Of a DNA stretch of 64,000 bases, positions 17,733 through 28,806 are shown piece by piece. The notes beneath the pieces are model-generated. The model worked only from the letters and a program-made list of their open reading frames with translations, was not told the origin of the DNA and ran no database searches. The stretch is from Methylocapsa palsarum (GTDB lineage Bacteria; Pseudomonadota; Alphaproteobacteria; Rhizobiales; Beijerinckiaceae), in NCBI RefSeq assembly GCF_900114285.1, contig NZ_FOSN01000009.1:113199-177198 (forward strand). Reading direction: 5' to 3'. Positions within the stretch are counted from its first letter, which is position 1. Each line of letters opens with the position of its first letter. A program made the translations under genes and the position numbers.

Positions 17733-18503
17733 ATGGCTGATCCCGCCGCGATGAAGGGAGGGTTTGCTTTAGCTCCGCTTCCGGACGGCGAGCCCCGCCT
17801 CGAAAAAATCGTGGTGAAATCCGCGCTGGCGACGATGGGCACGCCGGAGCATCTCACCAAATACGAGGAGATCGTCCCGCCAAGCAAGCTCGGCGCCCGC
17901 AAACTCATGATGGGAGACGACCCGGCCCTCCCCAAAATGTCCGCCGCGCCGACATTGTTCGAGTTTTTCGAAAAGCGCTTCCAGCCGCTGAACGTCGATC
18001 ATCTGCTGCAGAGCGCAACCCTCGCCCTGAAATCCGGGATCGGCGAAAAAGGCGTCCTCGCCTGCCTGTTGCACGACATCTCTGTCGCGGGCCTCCTCAA
18101 CGGCGATCACGGCTATTGGGGCGCGCAGCTGATCGCGCCTTATGTCGACGAGGAGGTTGTCTTCGCCGTGCGGTATCATCAGGCGCTGCGGTTCTTCCCG
18201 GACCCGGAGGCGGGCTACGATTATCCGCAGGCCTATATCGATCTCTTCGGCGCGGATTATAAGCCGGAGCCGTACATCAAGGCGGATTACGAATTCGCCC
18301 GCGCGCACAAATGGTACGGTTTGGCCCGCATGGTCACATTGAACGATCTCTATTCCTTCCAGCCGGACTCACAAGTGAAGCTGGAGGATTTCACCGACAT
18401 CGTCGGGCGCCATTTCAGGCAGCCTGTAGAGGGGCTGGGGTTCGACAATTCCCCCGTCGCGCATATGTGGCGGTCGATGATCTGGCCCAGAAATTTTCTT
18501 TAA
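17733..18503 (+). CDS. HD-domain protein, possible di-iron oxygenase-like enzyme
   Basis: A 256-residue soluble protein. Conserved metal-ligand candidates are His90 (NVDHLL), His114-Asp115 (CLLHDIS), His126 (GDHGYWGA) and His149 (RYHQALR). The 24-residue spacing between the first His and the HD pair is what PhnZ and myo-inositol oxygenase-type HD proteins show. It could therefore be an oxygenase using a mixed-valent di-iron site, or an ordinary HD phosphohydrolase; I cannot choose. ACGGAGT lies ten bases before the ATG. No neighbour suggests a substrate. Confidence 0.7.
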   Translation: MADPAAMKGGFALAPLPDGEPRLEKIVVKSALATMGTPEHLTKYEEIVPPSKLGARKLMMGDDPALPKMSAAPTLFEFFEKRFQPLNVDHLLQSATLALKSGIGEKGVLACLLHDISVAGLLNGDHGYWGAQLIAPYVDEEVVFAVRYHQALRFFPDPEAGYDYPQAYIDLFGADYKPEPYIKADYEFARAHKWYGLARMVTLNDLYSFQPDSQVKLEDFTDIVGRHFRQPVEGLGFDNSPVAHMWRSMIWPRNFL

Positions 18504-18800
18504 TCATCGCCCCGCGGTTGCGGAAAGCGCTCGAGCCCCGTCCTGACGCCGGTCCTCGCGCAGATTCGGCGCTTGTTGACGCCAGAAAACTGCCGAAGAG
18601 AACACGCAAATCACATAGGCGGATTTCGACGAGTAATACTCACGTTCAAGCTCTGCGACAACAAGGCGGCAAGTATAAGGTGGCAAGTATAATGCGGTCC
18701 AACATCGTATTTGAGGCTCAGGCGAAATTCGATTTGACTTAAACACGGCAATAATTACGCTGCCCGACCGGTCGAAATTCCTTCGGAGCGGGGGGCCTTT
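18504..18800. other. Intergenic region with a 14-bp duplication
   Basis: About 300 bp without a gene. GGCAAGTATAAGGT (18668-18681) is followed by GGCAAGTATAATGC (18682-18695), a tandem duplication containing a TATAAG/TATAAT box that could be a duplicated -10 element for the beta-propeller gene downstream. Confidence 0.5.
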
Positions 18801-20411
18801 ATGAACGAAATCCATCGGCGGGAAACAGCGCATAGGGCAAATCTGTCAGGTCCGCTCAGGTCGACGCTGTCGGCTCTTTTCATCATCGCGTCAGCAGTAG
18901 TGGCGACGCCAGGCGCGGCGCTGGCCTGGACCGGGCAGCCTTTGGCCTATGTCGCCAATTCCGGCGGCAACACTGTTTCAGTGATCGATACCGGCGACAA
19001 TTTCGTGGTCAAGTCGATTCCAGTTGGGAAAAATCCGAACTCCGTCGCCGTGTCTTCAGACGGAAGACGCGTCTATGTCTCCAATTCCGGCGACAACACC
19101 GTCTCGGTGATCGACGCCTCGGAGCAAACAAACAAGGTCATCGCGAAAATTTCCGTCGCGAGCGCTTGTCCCCTGGCCGTAGCGCCAGACGGCAAGCATG
19201 TCTACGTTGTCGGGCGGGGGTCGTTTTGCAATAGTCCTCCCTTCGATTCTGGACCCGCGACCAGTCAGACCGGCGAGGTTTTCGTGATCGATACGGCGGC
19301 TCTGTCCGTTACTGCGACGGTGACGATTCCTCCTGTCTGCGCCGGAGAAGAGAATGTCAATTTTAGTCCCTACTCGATCGCCGTGTCCACGGACGGAAAG
19401 ACGCTCTACACGCCGGGCTACTTTCAGATCGAGGAAACATTTTTCATGCAGTTTTTTGTTCAAGGCGCGGTCGCGGTCATCGACCCCGTCACCCATGCGG
19501 CTACCATGAAGGGGATAACGCCCCAGCTTGGAGAATTGGACGCCTTTCCGGCGAGCGGCGCTCCCGTGGCCGTGACCGCCGACGGTCAGCACATCTATGT
19601 CGGTTTTACGATCTTCAATGGAGGCATCACCGCCGACGTCTACGATATTCTGTCGGGCGCGATCGTCTGTGATTTTATATGCGGGTGGCCTGAGGCGCTC
19701 GCCGTGTCGCCTGATGGAAAAACAATGTATATCAGCGGGATCGGAGGCGGATTCTACGTCACGTCTGTTTTCGACATCGCGACGCGTACGGTGACGGCGA
19801 CTATTGCGCCCAATTTTGGATCTTTGGCCTTGACGCCGGATGGGACGAAACTCTACGGCGCCAACGCAAACGCCGTTTCGGTGATCAACACCGCCAGCAA
19901 CTCGATCGTGGGAAACCCCATTCCGGCCGGCCCAGGCGCCGCCGCGATCGCGATCGTCGCGCCGCCACAGAGCGATCCCCCTTTCAAGACCTTCAGGGTT
20001 TCGGAGCTCGACATCAAACTGAGCAGCGGATGGCGGGCGGACACGCTTGAGCTTCGCTCCGAGTTCTCGTTGACGAGCGCGGACCGTAAAGGCTTCCACC
20101 CGGAATTGGAAACGGTCAAACTGCAGGCGGGCCCCTTTGTCGGCGTCATTCCCGCCAAATCCTTCGTGCGGGGCGCCGACGGGTTTTATACGTATGACGG
20201 CCCCGTCGAAGGCGCGGTCAACACCCTTCGCATCAACGCGAAGATCCGGCCGACGGGAACTTTGCGATATGCGTTCGACGCCGCGGCGGGCGGCCTTGAA
20301 ATGCCGGGTATAACCAATCCGGTGCAGGTCTCGCTCGAGATTGGCGATTACGCCGGCCTCGCCAAACACAGGGCGCATATCGAACGGATCAGCCATCAGG
20401 CCGCCAACTGA
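18801..20411 (+). CDS. Exported YVTN-family beta-propeller protein
   Basis: A 536-residue protein with a long signal peptide (about 1-42, ending GAALAW). Residues 45-390 contain YVTN-type blades, the clearest being AYVANSGGNTVSVID and VYVSNSGDNTVSVID, with repeated AVSxDGxxxY turns, so a seven-blade propeller is likely. After a PPQSDPPF linker, about 135 residues form a separate beta-rich domain (KTFRVSELDIKLSSG onward) that I do not recognise. Such proteins are periplasmic or extracellular; a binding or surface role is inference. Confidence 0.82.
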   Translation: MNEIHRRETAHRANLSGPLRSTLSALFIIASAVVATPGAALAWTGQPLAYVANSGGNTVSVIDTGDNFVVKSIPVGKNPNSVAVSSDGRRVYVSNSGDNTVSVIDASEQTNKVIAKISVASACPLAVAPDGKHVYVVGRGSFCNSPPFDSGPATSQTGEVFVIDTAALSVTATVTIPPVCAGEENVNFSPYSIAVSTDGKTLYTPGYFQIEETFFMQFFVQGAVAVIDPVTHAATMKGITPQLGELDAFPASGAPVAVTADGQHIYVGFTIFNGGITADVYDILSGAIVCDFICGWPEALAVSPDGKTMYISGIGGGFYVTSVFDIATRTVTATIAPNFGSLALTPDGTKLYGANANAVSVINTASNSIVGNPIPAGPGAAAIAIVAPPQSDPPFKTFRVSELDIKLSSGWRADTLELRSEFSLTSADRKGFHPELETVKLQAGPFVGVIPAKSFVRGADGFYTYDGPVEGAVNTLRINAKIRPTGTLRYAFDAAAGGLEMPGITNPVQVSLEIGDYAGLAKHRAHIERISHQAAN

Positions 20412-20505
20412 TCGCCTGAGGGGCGGAAGCCATTCGAAGGGCCCGCCCTTCCGGTACGGCTCTTGCTCGGGATGCGTTTTCCCTCGCACCCGGCCAGAGG
20501 ATGGT

Positions 20506-21471
20506 ATGACAGACGACACTTCCCGCCCCGTCATCGTCGCAAAACGGACGGAAGAGGCCCACAACATGGTCTCGTTCGAACTGGCCGACCCCAACGGCGC
20601 GGAGCTTCCCGCCTTTTCCGCCGGATCGCACCTCGATGTGACCGTTCCGGGAGGTCTGACGCGGCAATATTCGCTCTGCAATTCGTCCTCGGAGCGCAAC
20701 CGCTACGTCATCGGCGTCTGGAACGATCCCAACAGCCGGGGCGGGTCCAAGGCGCTGCATCTGCAGGTGAACGAAGGCGACACGTTGCATGTCGGCCTGC
20801 CGCGCAACCGTTTTAGGGTTCCCCGCGGCGCGAAGCGGGCCCTCCTGCTGGCGCGTGGCATTGGCATGACGCCGATCCTCAGCATCGCCGACGAACTGAA
20901 ATCAAGGGGCATTCCCTTCGAGCTTCATTTTGTTCACGCCATGATGAGCCCCGGATTGTTCCAGGGACTGATCGCCGGGTCGAATTTCGCGGAACATATA
21001 AAATACTATTACGAGGCGAGCGAACTAAACCAGCTTCTCGATCCGGCGGCGCTTCTCGGCGACCAGCCTGAGGATACGCAGCTCTTCATCTGCGGCGTCG
21101 ATTGGTGGCAGGACCCGATCATCAAGACTGCAAAACTGAAAGGTTTCGCCGAAGAACGCATCCATGTCGAACGCTTCACCGCCAAGGTGCCGGACGCCGT
21201 GCTCGACAAGGTCTTCGACGTGAAGATCGCCAGCTCTGGCGCCGTCTTTAAAGTTCCCGGCGACAAGACGGTCACAGCCTTCCTCGAGGAAAAGGGCGTG
21301 AAAATCCCCACGTCCTGCGAACAGGGCATGTGCGGCGCGTGCCAGACCAAGGTGCTCGAGGGCGACGTCGATCACCGCGACAAGCGGCTGAGCGCGGAAC
21401 AGCGCGAGGCGGGCTATTTCCTCGCCTGCGTCTCACGCGCCAAGGGCGATCTTCTGGTGCTCGACCTGTAG
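20506..21471 (+). CDS. Phthalate dioxygenase reductase / VanB-like flavin-[2Fe-2S] reductase
   Basis: A 321-residue electron-transfer protein. The ATG at 20506 follows AGAGGA at good distance. The FMN motif is RQYSLCNS, the NAD(P)H site is ARGIGMTPILSIADEL, and the C-terminal plant-type ferredoxin has CEQGMCGACQ (CX4CX2C) plus a fourth Cys in FLACVS. This FMN-NAD-2Fe2S order is that of phthalate dioxygenase reductase, vanillate demethylase VanB and carnitine oxygenase reductase. No Rieske oxygenase partner lies in the window, so its oxygenase must be elsewhere. Confidence 0.92.
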   Translation: MTDDTSRPVIVAKRTEEAHNMVSFELADPNGAELPAFSAGSHLDVTVPGGLTRQYSLCNSSSERNRYVIGVWNDPNSRGGSKALHLQVNEGDTLHVGLPRNRFRVPRGAKRALLLARGIGMTPILSIADELKSRGIPFELHFVHAMMSPGLFQGLIAGSNFAEHIKYYYEASELNQLLDPAALLGDQPEDTQLFICGVDWWQDPIIKTAKLKGFAEERIHVERFTAKVPDAVLDKVFDVKIASSGAVFKVPGDKTVTAFLEEKGVKIPTSCEQGMCGACQTKVLEGDVDHRDKRLSAEQREAGYFLACVSRAKGDLLVLDL

Positions 21472-21529
21472 AATCTCCGCCGCGCGACGACGCTCTTCGC
21501 CAATCAGCGGCTAAACCGCTCGCCCGGAC

Positions 21530-23335
21530 TCACCCGTCCATCTTCAGCGCGGCGATGAACGCCTCCTGCGGAATCTCGACCTTGCCGAACTGGCGCATCT
21601 TCTTCTTGCCCGCCTTCTGCTTTTCGAGCAGCTTGCGCTTGCGGGTCGCGTCGCCGCCGTAGCATTTGGCGGTCACGTCCTTGCGCAGGGCGCGCACCGT
21701 TTCGCGCGCGATGATCTTGCCGCCGATCGCCGCCTGGATCGGGATCTGGAACATATGCGGCGGGATCAGCTCCTTGAGCTTTTCCACCATCGCCCTTCCA
21801 CGCGCGTCGGCCCGGTCGCGATGCACCAGCATGGAAAGCGCGTCGACCGGCTCGGCGTTGACGAGGATCGACATTTTGACGAGATCGCCGACCTTGTAAT
21901 CCGTGATGTTGTAGTCGAAGCTGGCGTAGCCTTTCGAAATCGACTTCAGCCGGTCGTAAAAATCGAACACCACCTCGTTCAGCGGCAGGTCGTAGGTCGC
22001 CATCGCGCGCTTGCCGACATAATTGAGATCGACCTGCACGCCGCGCCGGTCCTGGCAGAGCTTCAACACGGCGCCGAGATAATCGTCCGGCGTCAGGATG
22101 GTGGCCCTGATCCACGGCTCCTGGATTTCCTCGATCTTGGTCGGATCGGGCATGTCGGCCGGATTATGCAGTTCTATCGCCTCGCCGCCGCGCTCGACGA
22201 TGCGGTAGACGACGGAAGGAGCGGTCGCGATCAGGTCGAGGTTGAATTCGCGCTCGAGCCGCTCCTGGATGATCTCGAGGTGCAACAGGCCGAGAAAGCC
22301 GCACCGAAAACCAAATCCGAGCGCCGCCGAGCTTTCCATCTCGTAGGAGAAGCTGGCGTCGTTGAGGCGCAGCCGTCCCATCGCCGCGCGAAGGTCGTCG
22401 AAATCGGCGGCGTCCACGGGAAACAGGCCGCAGAACACGACCGGCTGGGCCGGTTTGAAGCCCGGCAGAGCGGCGTCGCAGGCCTTGCGCTCGTCGGTGA
22501 TCGTGTCTCCGACCCTCGTGTCGGCGACCTGTTTGATCTGCGCCGTGATGAAGCCGATCTCGCCGGGGCCAAGGACCGCGACATCCTGCATCTTGGGGCG
22601 GAAGACGCCAATCTTGTCGACCTCGTAATGCGCGTCGGCGGCGATCATCTTGATCTTCTGCCCCTTCTTCAGCGTGCCGTCGATGATGCGCACCATCACG
22701 ACGACGCCGAGATAGGCGTCGTACCAGGAATCGACGAGGAGGGCCTTCAATGGCGCCGTCTCATCTCCTTTCGGCGCCGGGAGCCGCTTGACGATCGCCT
22801 CCAGCACGAGATCGATCCCGATGCCTGTTTTGGCCGAAATCAGCACCGCTTCGGACGCGTCGAGGCCGATCACGTCCTCGATCTGCTGCTTGATCCGGTC
22901 GGGCTCGGCGGCGGGAAGGTCGATCTTGTTCAGGACCGGCACGATCTCGTGCCCCGCGTCGAGCGCGTGATAGACATTGGCGAGGGTCTGCGCCTCGACG
23001 CCCTGGCTGGCGTCGACGACGAGGAGAGAGCCCTCGCAGGCGGCGAGGGAGCGCGAGACCTCGTAGGCGAAATCGACGTGGCCGGGCGTGTCCATCAGGT
23101 TGAGGATATAGGTCTTGCCGTCCTGCGCCTTGTATTCGAGCCGGACGGTCTGGGCCTTGATGGTGATGCCGCGCTCGCGCTCGATGTCCATCGAATCCAG
23201 CACCTGTTCGACCATGTCGCGCTCGGCGAGGGTTCCGGTCGTCTGGATCAGCCGGTCGGCGAGGGTCGATTTGCCATGATCGATATGCGCGACGATGGAA
23301 AAATTGCGGATGTTTTCGAACGGATGGATTGTCAT
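21530..23335 (-). CDS. lepA: Elongation factor 4
   Basis: A 601-residue translational GTPase. The start [17 protein letters not shown] gives the normal family length; upstream codons are a long in-frame extension of shadow sequence. G1 is [10 protein letters not shown]3 DTPGHVDF, G4 NKID, and the C-terminal LepA-specific segment [20 protein letters not shown] is present. LepA/EF4 acts on the ribosome, remobilising stalled complexes and aiding 30S assembly. It is divergent from the histidine kinase gene, only 120 bp apart. Confidence 0.98.
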   Translation of the reverse strand: MTIHPFENIRNFSIVAHIDHGKSTLADRLIQTTGTLAERDMVEQVLDSMDIERERGITIKAQTVRLEYKAQDGKTYILNLMDTPGHVDFAYEVSRSLAACEGSLLVVDASQGVEAQTLANVYHALDAGHEIVPVLNKIDLPAAEPDRIKQQIEDVIGLDASEAVLISAKTGIGIDLVLEAIVKRLPAPKGDETAPLKALLVDSWYDAYLGVVVMVRIIDGTLKKGQKIKMIAADAHYEVDKIGVFRPKMQDVAVLGPGEIGFITAQIKQVADTRVGDTITDERKACDAALPGFKPAQPVVFCGLFPVDAADFDDLRAAMGRLRLNDASFSYEMESSAALGFGFRCGFLGLLHLEIIQERLEREFNLDLIATAPSVVYRIVERGGEAIELHNPADMPDPTKIEEIQEPWIRATILTPDDYLGAVLKLCQDRRGVQVDLNYVGKRAMATYDLPLNEVVFDFYDRLKSISKGYASFDYNITDYKVGDLVKMSILVNAEPVDALSMLVHRDRADARGRAMVEKLKELIPPHMFQIPIQAAIGGKIIARETVRALRKDVTAKCYGGDATRKRKLLEKQKAGKKKMRQFGKVEIPQEAFIAALKMDG

Positions 23336-23455
23336 TTGCGCCAGATAGCAGGGGCGCGCGGCGAAGGAAAGGCGGAGCGGACGCGAGGCGCCGGTGTAGC
23401 GCCGCCGGCGGAGGTCTGTTAACCCTTGAGCGAAGCCAATGCCCGCAGGCCAATA

Positions 23456-25702
23456 ATGAACCAAACGCCATTTTGGGAGGCAGCTCCTCCTCCGGCCGCC
23501 CCGGCGCCGGCGGCCCGAAAGAGGCTCGAAGCGCTTTGGGCGAGGTTTTCGGACGCGCCGGCCTCCGGGCGTTACGCTGCGGGCGTCGCGGCGGCGGTCG
23601 CGGCGATTTTGCTTCGCGTTTCGCTCACGCCGCTTTGGGGCGATCATTTTCCGGATCTTTTTTTCTTTCCGGCGACTTTGTTTACGGCGCTCCTGGTGGG
23701 CTTGGGGCCCGGCCTGGCGTGCGTCGGTCTTTACGCATTCCTGGCGGCGATCTTCGTCAGCCCCATCGAGTCTTCCGCCGACATTGCCGGGCTCGCGGGC
23801 TCTGTCGCCGTGAATTGCCTGATCGCATGGCTCTCGGCCGCGCATCGAGCGGCCCTGCTGGAGGCGCGGACACAAAAGGCCGAGTTACGCCTGGCGACTC
23901 GGCTGGCTCGTGAAAACGAAGATAAATTCCGCATTCTGCTCGACGGCCTCGCCGATCATGCGGTTTCGCTGCTCGACGCGCAGGGCCGCGTCGTCAACTG
24001 GCATGACGCGGGAAGGCGCGTGCCCGGTTGGGCGCCGAAGGACTTGATCGGACAGCATGTCTGCGCCTTCTATCCTGCCGATCAAAGGGAGCTTGGGCGG
24101 CCCGACGCGGACCTTGAGACAGCGGCGAGGCTGGGCGTTTTCCGCGGCGAGAGCCAGCGCGTCGATCACGACGGCTCCTTGATCCTGACGGAGGTCGTAA
24201 TAACGGCGCTTTTCGACGAGGCCGGCTCGTTGCGCGGCTTCGTCAAGATCGACCGCGACGTCACCGAACGCAAGAAGATCGAGGCCGCCCGCAGCGAAAA
24301 GGCCTTGCTGCAGGCCGTGCTCCAGAGTTCGCCCAACATCATTTTCGCGCAGGACCGCCAAGGCCGCGTCACCGTCGCCAACGCGGCCTATTTCGATTTC
24401 TTTGGCCGCAAACCCGAGCAGGTGATCGGCTTCAGCGTTTCGGCCTTTGTTCCGGACGAGGAAACCGTCCGGCAGATCCGTGAAATGGACGACCGGATCA
24501 TGACCACCGGCGAGACGGCGCGATTCGACTGGAGCCACGGACCCGAAGGCGCGGAACGGGCCTATAGCGTCGCGCTCGCGCCAGTGCGCGCCGCCGATGG
24601 CTCAATCGACGGGCTGGTCGGCGTATTCACCGACATCACCGAGCACAAGACGACCGAGACGGCGTTGCGCGCCAGTGAGGAGCGGCTGCTGCATACCAGC
24701 CAACGGCTCAATGCGATCCTGGAGGCGGCTCCGGTCGGGATCGGCTTTTCCGAGGATGTCACCTGCCAGAAGATAAAAGGCAATCGGGCGCTGCTGGCGC
24801 AATTCGAGGCGAGCGCCGCGGATAACGTCTCGGCCAGCGCAGCCGACGCCTTGGCGCAGGGGCGGAAAATTCGCTATTGGCGCGAGGGCCGGGAACTCTC
24901 AGCCGAAGCCCTGCCGCTGCAACGCGCCGTCGCGGAAAACGCCCTTATTCCGGCGATGGAGTTCGAAGTCGAGCTTCCCAGCGGCAAACGCTGGTTTTGC
25001 GAAGGCCGCGGCGCGCCCGTGCTTGACGACGCCGGGCGCGTCATCGGCGGGATAGCGGTCACCGTCGACGTCACCGAACGCAAGCGCTACGACGAGCGCG
25101 TCAAGGTGCTGCTGGGCGAAGTCAACCATCGGGCGAAGAATTTGCTCGCGGTCGTGCAAGCCATCGCGCGCCTGACAATGAGGGGCACGGATTCAAACTT
25201 GTTCGTGCAGCAATTCGAGGAGCGGATCGCCGGTCTCGCGGTCTGCCAGGACCTCCTCGTCGCGAACGACTGGACGGGAGTCGATCTCTCCAATCTCGTC
25301 CGGACGCAGCTTGCTCACTACCTTGGACCCCAGATCGTCATCGCGGGCGCGCCGACGCGCGTCAACGTCGTCGCGGCGCAAACCCTCGGCATGTCGCTGC
25401 ACGAACTGGGCACCAACGCAGTCAAATACGGCGCGCTCTCCGTCCCCGCCGGCGTCGTCCGCGTCGAATGGTCCGTTTTTGGCGGCGAAGGCGAGCCCCC
25501 CGTTTTTCGCCTGACCTGGTCCGAACATCATGGCCCGCCGCCAACGCCGCCGGCTCACCGGGGGTTTGGCCACAAGGTTCTGCTGCAGATGGCGCAACGC
25601 GCGCTCGACGCCGAAATCGCGCTCGATTTTCCTCAGTCGGGCCTTGTCTGGGAATTGACCGCGCGGGCCGACCGGATCATCGAGCCCGACGCCTCGCAAT
25701 GA
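23456..25702 (+). CDS. HWE-family sensor histidine kinase with DUF4118 and PAS domains
   Basis: A 748-residue kinase from the ATG at 23456; a TTG at 23426 would add ten residues. The N-terminus (about 45-140) has four hydrophobic segments like the KdpD DUF4118 domain. Three PAS segments follow (about 155-275, 285-405, 415-545), the first two ending DRDVTERK and FTDITEHK. The phospho-acceptor is His558 in [20 protein letters not shown], with [13 protein letters not shown] and WSEHHGP (the WxE signature) marking the HWE class common in Rhizobiales. No response regulator is adjacent, so it is an orphan. Ligand unknown. Confidence 0.92.
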   Translation: MNQTPFWEAAPPPAAPAPAARKRLEALWARFSDAPASGRYAAGVAAAVAAILLRVSLTPLWGDHFPDLFFFPATLFTALLVGLGPGLACVGLYAFLAAIFVSPIESSADIAGLAGSVAVNCLIAWLSAAHRAALLEARTQKAELRLATRLARENEDKFRILLDGLADHAVSLLDAQGRVVNWHDAGRRVPGWAPKDLIGQHVCAFYPADQRELGRPDADLETAARLGVFRGESQRVDHDGSLILTEVVITALFDEAGSLRGFVKIDRDVTERKKIEAARSEKALLQAVLQSSPNIIFAQDRQGRVTVANAAYFDFFGRKPEQVIGFSVSAFVPDEETVRQIREMDDRIMTTGETARFDWSHGPEGAERAYSVALAPVRAADGSIDGLVGVFTDITEHKTTETALRASEERLLHTSQRLNAILEAAPVGIGFSEDVTCQKIKGNRALLAQFEASAADNVSASAADALAQGRKIRYWREGRELSAEALPLQRAVAENALIPAMEFEVELPSGKRWFCEGRGAPVLDDAGRVIGGIAVTVDVTERKRYDERVKVLLGEVNHRAKNLLAVVQAIARLTMRGTDSNLFVQQFEERIAGLAVCQDLLVANDWTGVDLSNLVRTQLAHYLGPQIVIAGAPTRVNVVAAQTLGMSLHELGTNAVKYGALSVPAGVVRVEWSVFGGEGEPPVFRLTWSEHHGPPPTPPAHRGFGHKVLLQMAQRALDAEIALDFPQSGLVWELTARADRIIEPDASQ

Positions 25703-25740
25703 GAAGCCCGTCGCTTGAGCGATCCCGTCCGCCGGATGCT

Positions 25741-25854
25741 AGAGCATATTCCGATTGGATTGAATCAATCCAATCGACAAGAATATGCTCAAGCCTTTGA
25801 TACTGGAGCGGTTTCTGATCGATCGCATGATTTCATGCGATCGGAAAGCGCTCT
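25741..25854 (-). repeat. 114-bp double-hairpin repeat, copy 3
   Basis: A complete copy with TA at both borders (CTAGAGCATATT on the left, GCGCTCTAG on the right). The right border forms the TAG stop of xerC, and the left lies 38 bp after the histidine kinase stop, so it fills the space between two convergent genes. Confidence 0.95.
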
Positions 25855-26839
25855 AGCGAGCCCTTGGATGCGCTGATTGATAGGCTTCGAGCAGGCGCGA
25901 TGCGTCGACCGCCGTATAGATCTGGGTTGTCGAGAGGGAGGCGTGTCCCAGCAGTTCCTGGATCGTACGCAGATCGCCGCCGCGGCCCAGAAGATGCGTT
26001 GCGAAGGAATGGCGCAGCGCATGCGGGGTCGCCGATTGAGGCAAGGCCAGCGCGCCGCGCAATCTCTCGACCGTCAGCTGGATGATCCGCGGCGATAACG
26101 GCCCGCCTCGCGCGCCGACGAAAAGCGGCCCATCGGGCGCCAGCGGATAGGGGCAGAGCTCGAGATAGGCCTCGATCCCGCGCTGCACCGGCGCGATCAC
26201 GGGCGTTTCGCGAATTTTCCGGCCCTTGCCGGTCACCCGCAAGCTGTCGCGCGCTCCGACCGGCGCGTCCTTCCGCAAGATGGCGAGAGCCTCGGAAATC
26301 CGCAGTCCGGCTCCATACAGCAAGCCAAGCACCGCCGCGTCGCGGGCGAGAACCCAGGCCGGACGGTCCTCCGCTCCCCTGACATCCGCCCTGACGACCT
26401 GTCGGGCGGCCTCGGCGGACAAAGGCTTCGGCAGCCGACGCGGGCTTTTCGGCGCGCGCAGCGCTGTGAAGGCCGCGGTCTTTCCCCTGCCGTTGCGCTC
26501 CAGATAGCGCGCGAACGAACGAAGCCCTGCAAGCTGGCGCAGCAACGATCTTCCGCAAGCGCCTGAACTTCGCCGCGCGGCCAAAAAAGCGCGCAGATCG
26601 GCCGGGGTCAGTGCGTTGATCATCGAAAGCGAGGGCGCGGCGCCGAGGTGAACCGCGGCGAAATCCAGAAACTGGCGCAGATCGCGAGAATAGGCGTCGA
26701 GCGTGTGGCGCGAGGCGCGGCGCTCGCCGGACAAATGAGTGAGCCAGGCGTCGGCGAGCGCCGCGAGTTCGGCGTCGGCGCATGGCGCCCGCCCGGCCGG
26801 CGCCGGATGGTCAAGGCGAGAGGTGGGGCGCAACGTCAT
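25853..26839 (-). CDS. xerC: Tyrosine recombinase XerC
   Basis: A 328-residue recombinase that resolves chromosome dimers at dif with XerD. The start MTLRPTSRL was taken because upstream sequence in frame is Arg-rich shadow. Residues about 25-115 are the SAM-like core-binding domain; the catalytic set is complete: Arg180 (GLRISEAL), Lys205 (TGKGRK), His273 and Arg276 ([12 protein letters not shown]), His299 ([10 protein letters not shown]) and nucleophile Tyr308. The TAG stop is created at a repeat-element border. No integrated element adjoins it, which supports a housekeeping role. Confidence 0.9.
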   Translation of the reverse strand: MTLRPTSRLDHPAPAGRAPCADAELAALADAWLTHLSGERRASRHTLDAYSRDLRQFLDFAAVHLGAAPSLSMINALTPADLRAFLAARRSSGACGRSLLRQLAGLRSFARYLERNGRGKTAAFTALRAPKSPRRLPKPLSAEAARQVVRADVRGAEDRPAWVLARDAAVLGLLYGAGLRISEALAILRKDAPVGARDSLRVTGKGRKIRETPVIAPVQRGIEAYLELCPYPLAPDGPLFVGARGGPLSPRIIQLTVERLRGALALPQSATPHALRHSFATHLLGRGGDLRTIQELLGHASLSTTQIYTAVDASRLLEAYQSAHPRAR

Positions 26840-26889
26840 GCCGATACATCGCGCCGGCGTCCTTAACAAATCATTGCGGCTTCGCGGCC

Positions 26890-27891
26890 CTACAGCACGA
26901 ACCCGTTCTGCGCGGCGAGCTGGGCGAGGTCCGTCTGCGGGCGCGCGCCGATGTGCTGGATGATTTCCGCCGCCGCAAGGGCTCCCAGCCGGGCGCATGT
27001 TTCGAGATCCTTGCCTTTGGTCAGACCGGCAAGGAACCCGGCCGCGAAGAGATCGCCCGCGCCGGTCGTGTCGATCACGCGCTCGACGGGGAACGCCGGC
27101 GCCGTGACGACCTCCTGCGCGTTGACGACGACAGAGCCCTGTTCCGACCTTGTGACGACGGCGAGGATGTTCTCGGCCTGAAGCTGCGTCAGCGCCGTGT
27201 AGAAATCGGAGGTCTGGTAGAGAGAATGCAGCTCGCTTTCGTTGGCGAAGAGGATCTGCGCCGCGCCCGATCGGATGAGGCCGATGAATTCGTCGCGATA
27301 GCGGTCGACGCAAAAGGAATCCGACAGCGACAGGGCGACCCGTTGTCCGGCGGCGCGGGCGATTTTCGAGGCCTTGACGAAGGCGGCCTTCGCCTCGGGC
27401 GGGTCCCAGAGATAGCCTTCGAGATAGACGATGCTGGAGCGCCTGACCGTCTCCACGTCGACGTCGGTCTCGGTCAGGTTCTGAGCCGCGCCGAGAAAGG
27501 TGTTCATCGTGCGCTGGCCGTCCGGCGTGACCAGGACGAGGCAGCGCGCGCTCGCCGGTCCGTCGCTGGCGGGCGCCGTCGAAAACCCGATTTTCGAGGC
27601 GCGGATGTCGTGGGCGAACATGCCGCCGAGTTCGTCGGACTTCACTTTGCCGATGAAGGCGGCGCTGCAGCCAAGGCTTGCAAGCCCGATGATCGTGTTC
27701 GCCGCCGAACCTCCGGAGACGATCGTCGCCGGCGCCATCGCCCGGTACAGCTCTTCGGCGCGGGCTTCGTCGATCAGCGTCATCGCGCCCTTGTTCAGGC
27801 CCTGCTTCAGCAGGAAATCGTCGTCGGCGAGGCTGATCACGTCGACGATCGCGTTTCCAAGGCCCAGAACGTCGTAGCGGGAAGACGGCAT
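26890..27891 (-). CDS. PfkB-family sugar/adenosine kinase
   Basis: A 333-residue kinase. The start [17 protein letters not shown] is preceded by GGAG; an upstream GTG or ATG gives shadow sequence. Signatures are GGSAANT near the N-terminus (PfkB motif 1) and [13 protein letters not shown] (motif 2, with the catalytic Asp). Overall it resembles the adenosine-kinase branch found throughout Rhizobiales, which phosphorylates adenosine to AMP. It follows the ABC importer genes on the same strand at 123 bp, so a shared transcript is possible; the importer could suggest a nucleoside- or pyrimidine-related substrate. Confidence 0.9.
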   Translation of the reverse strand: MPSSRYDVLGLGNAIVDVISLADDDFLLKQGLNKGAMTLIDEARAEELYRAMAPATIVSGGSAANTIIGLASLGCSAAFIGKVKSDELGGMFAHDIRASKIGFSTAPASDGPASARCLVLVTPDGQRTMNTFLGAAQNLTETDVDVETVRRSSIVYLEGYLWDPPEAKAAFVKASKIARAAGQRVALSLSDSFCVDRYRDEFIGLIRSGAAQILFANESELHSLYQTSDFYTALTQLQAENILAVVTRSEQGSVVVNAQEVVTAPAFPVERVIDTTGAGDLFAAGFLAGLTKGKDLETCARLGALAAAEIIQHIGARPQTDLAQLAAQNGFVL

Positions 27892-28014
27892 CAAAGTACT
27901 CCGGACAAGGCGCTTCCCGGTCGCCGGAGATCGCGCTGCGAAAAGGAAAAGCTGGAGATCAAGCGCCGCATTTAGGCTGCGCCGCAGCCCTTCGGCAACC
28001 CCGTCGTCCGGCAA

Positions 28015-28806
28015 TTATTGAGCGCCGCTCCCGCGCCCGCGGCCGACGATAAAAGCCGAGAGGGCGGAAAGCGCCGCGAAAATCGCGACGCCCGCCAGGG
28101 AAACGAGAGTCAGCGCCGCGAACATGCGAGGGATGTTCAGCCTGTAACCCGCTTCGACGATGCGGAAAGCGAGACCGGCGCTCTTCCCCGAGGCGCCGGC
28201 GGCGAGTTCGGCGGCGATCGCGCCGATCAGGGCAAGGCCGCCGCCGATGCGAAGACCGCCGAGGAAATAGGGCAGGGCGGCGGGCAGCCGCAACAGCGTC
28301 AGGGTTTGCCAGCGTGAGGCGCGGTACAGCGCGAAAAGATCGACGAGGTTTTTGTCGGCGGAGGCGAGGCCGAGCGCGGTGTTTGACAGGATCGGGAAAA
28401 ACGCGACGAGAAAGGCGCAGACCAGCACGGCGCTCGACGCGTCGAGATAGATCAGCAGCAAGGGCGCGATGGCGATGATTGGTGTCACCTGCAGCACGAT
28501 CGCGAACGGCAGGAACGAACGCTCGACCCATTTCCATTGCGCGAACAAAATCGCGAGGCCGGCGCCGCCGATGACCGCCAGGGCCAGCGCTTCTATCGTC
28601 GTCCACAGGGTGGTCATGAGCGCCGGCAACAAAATCGCCCGGTCCGACGCCAGCGTCGCCGCGACGAGGCTTGGCGCCGGCAGGACATAGGGCGGGATGG
28701 CGTTGATGCGGACGATGGCCTCCCAGGCGGCGAGCGCTGCGCTGAACGCCAGCAGAGGCGGGCCATAAAGCCTCGCCCAGTGCGACAGCCTCTCGCCCGG
28801 CGTCAT
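28015..28806 (-). CDS. ABC transporter permease (SsuC/ThiX type)
   Basis: A 263-residue integral membrane protein with about six helices and the permease-ATPase coupling loop around ALGLASADKNLVDLFALYRASRW. It is of the BPD_transp_1 class used for nitrate, sulfonate and thiamine-precursor uptake. Its start overlaps the ATPase stop by four bases (ATGA), so the two are translationally coupled. It is the second membrane-side component of the importer encoded at 28.0-30.6 kb. Confidence 0.9.
   Translation of the reverse strand: MTPGERLSHWARLYGPPLLAFSAALAAWEAIVRINAIPPYVLPAPSLVAATLASDRAILLPALMTTLWTTIEALALAVIGGAGLAILFAQWKWVERSFLPFAIVLQVTPIIAIAPLLLIYLDASSAVLVCAFLVAFFPILSNTALGLASADKNLVDLFALYRASRWQTLTLLRLPAALPYFLGGLRIGGGLALIGAIAAELAAGASGKSAGLAFRIVEAGYRLNIPRMFAALTLVSLAGVAIFAALSALSAFIVGRGRGSGAQ

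Noticed and set aside
21755..23422. 555-codon open frame on the plus strand opposite lepA
   Set aside because: It lies entirely antisense to a complete, well conserved lepA; long antisense frames are expected at this G+C content.
25853..26839. xerC as the integrase of a genomic island
   Set aside because: No attachment site, tRNA or cargo genes adjoin it and the sequence fits housekeeping XerC.
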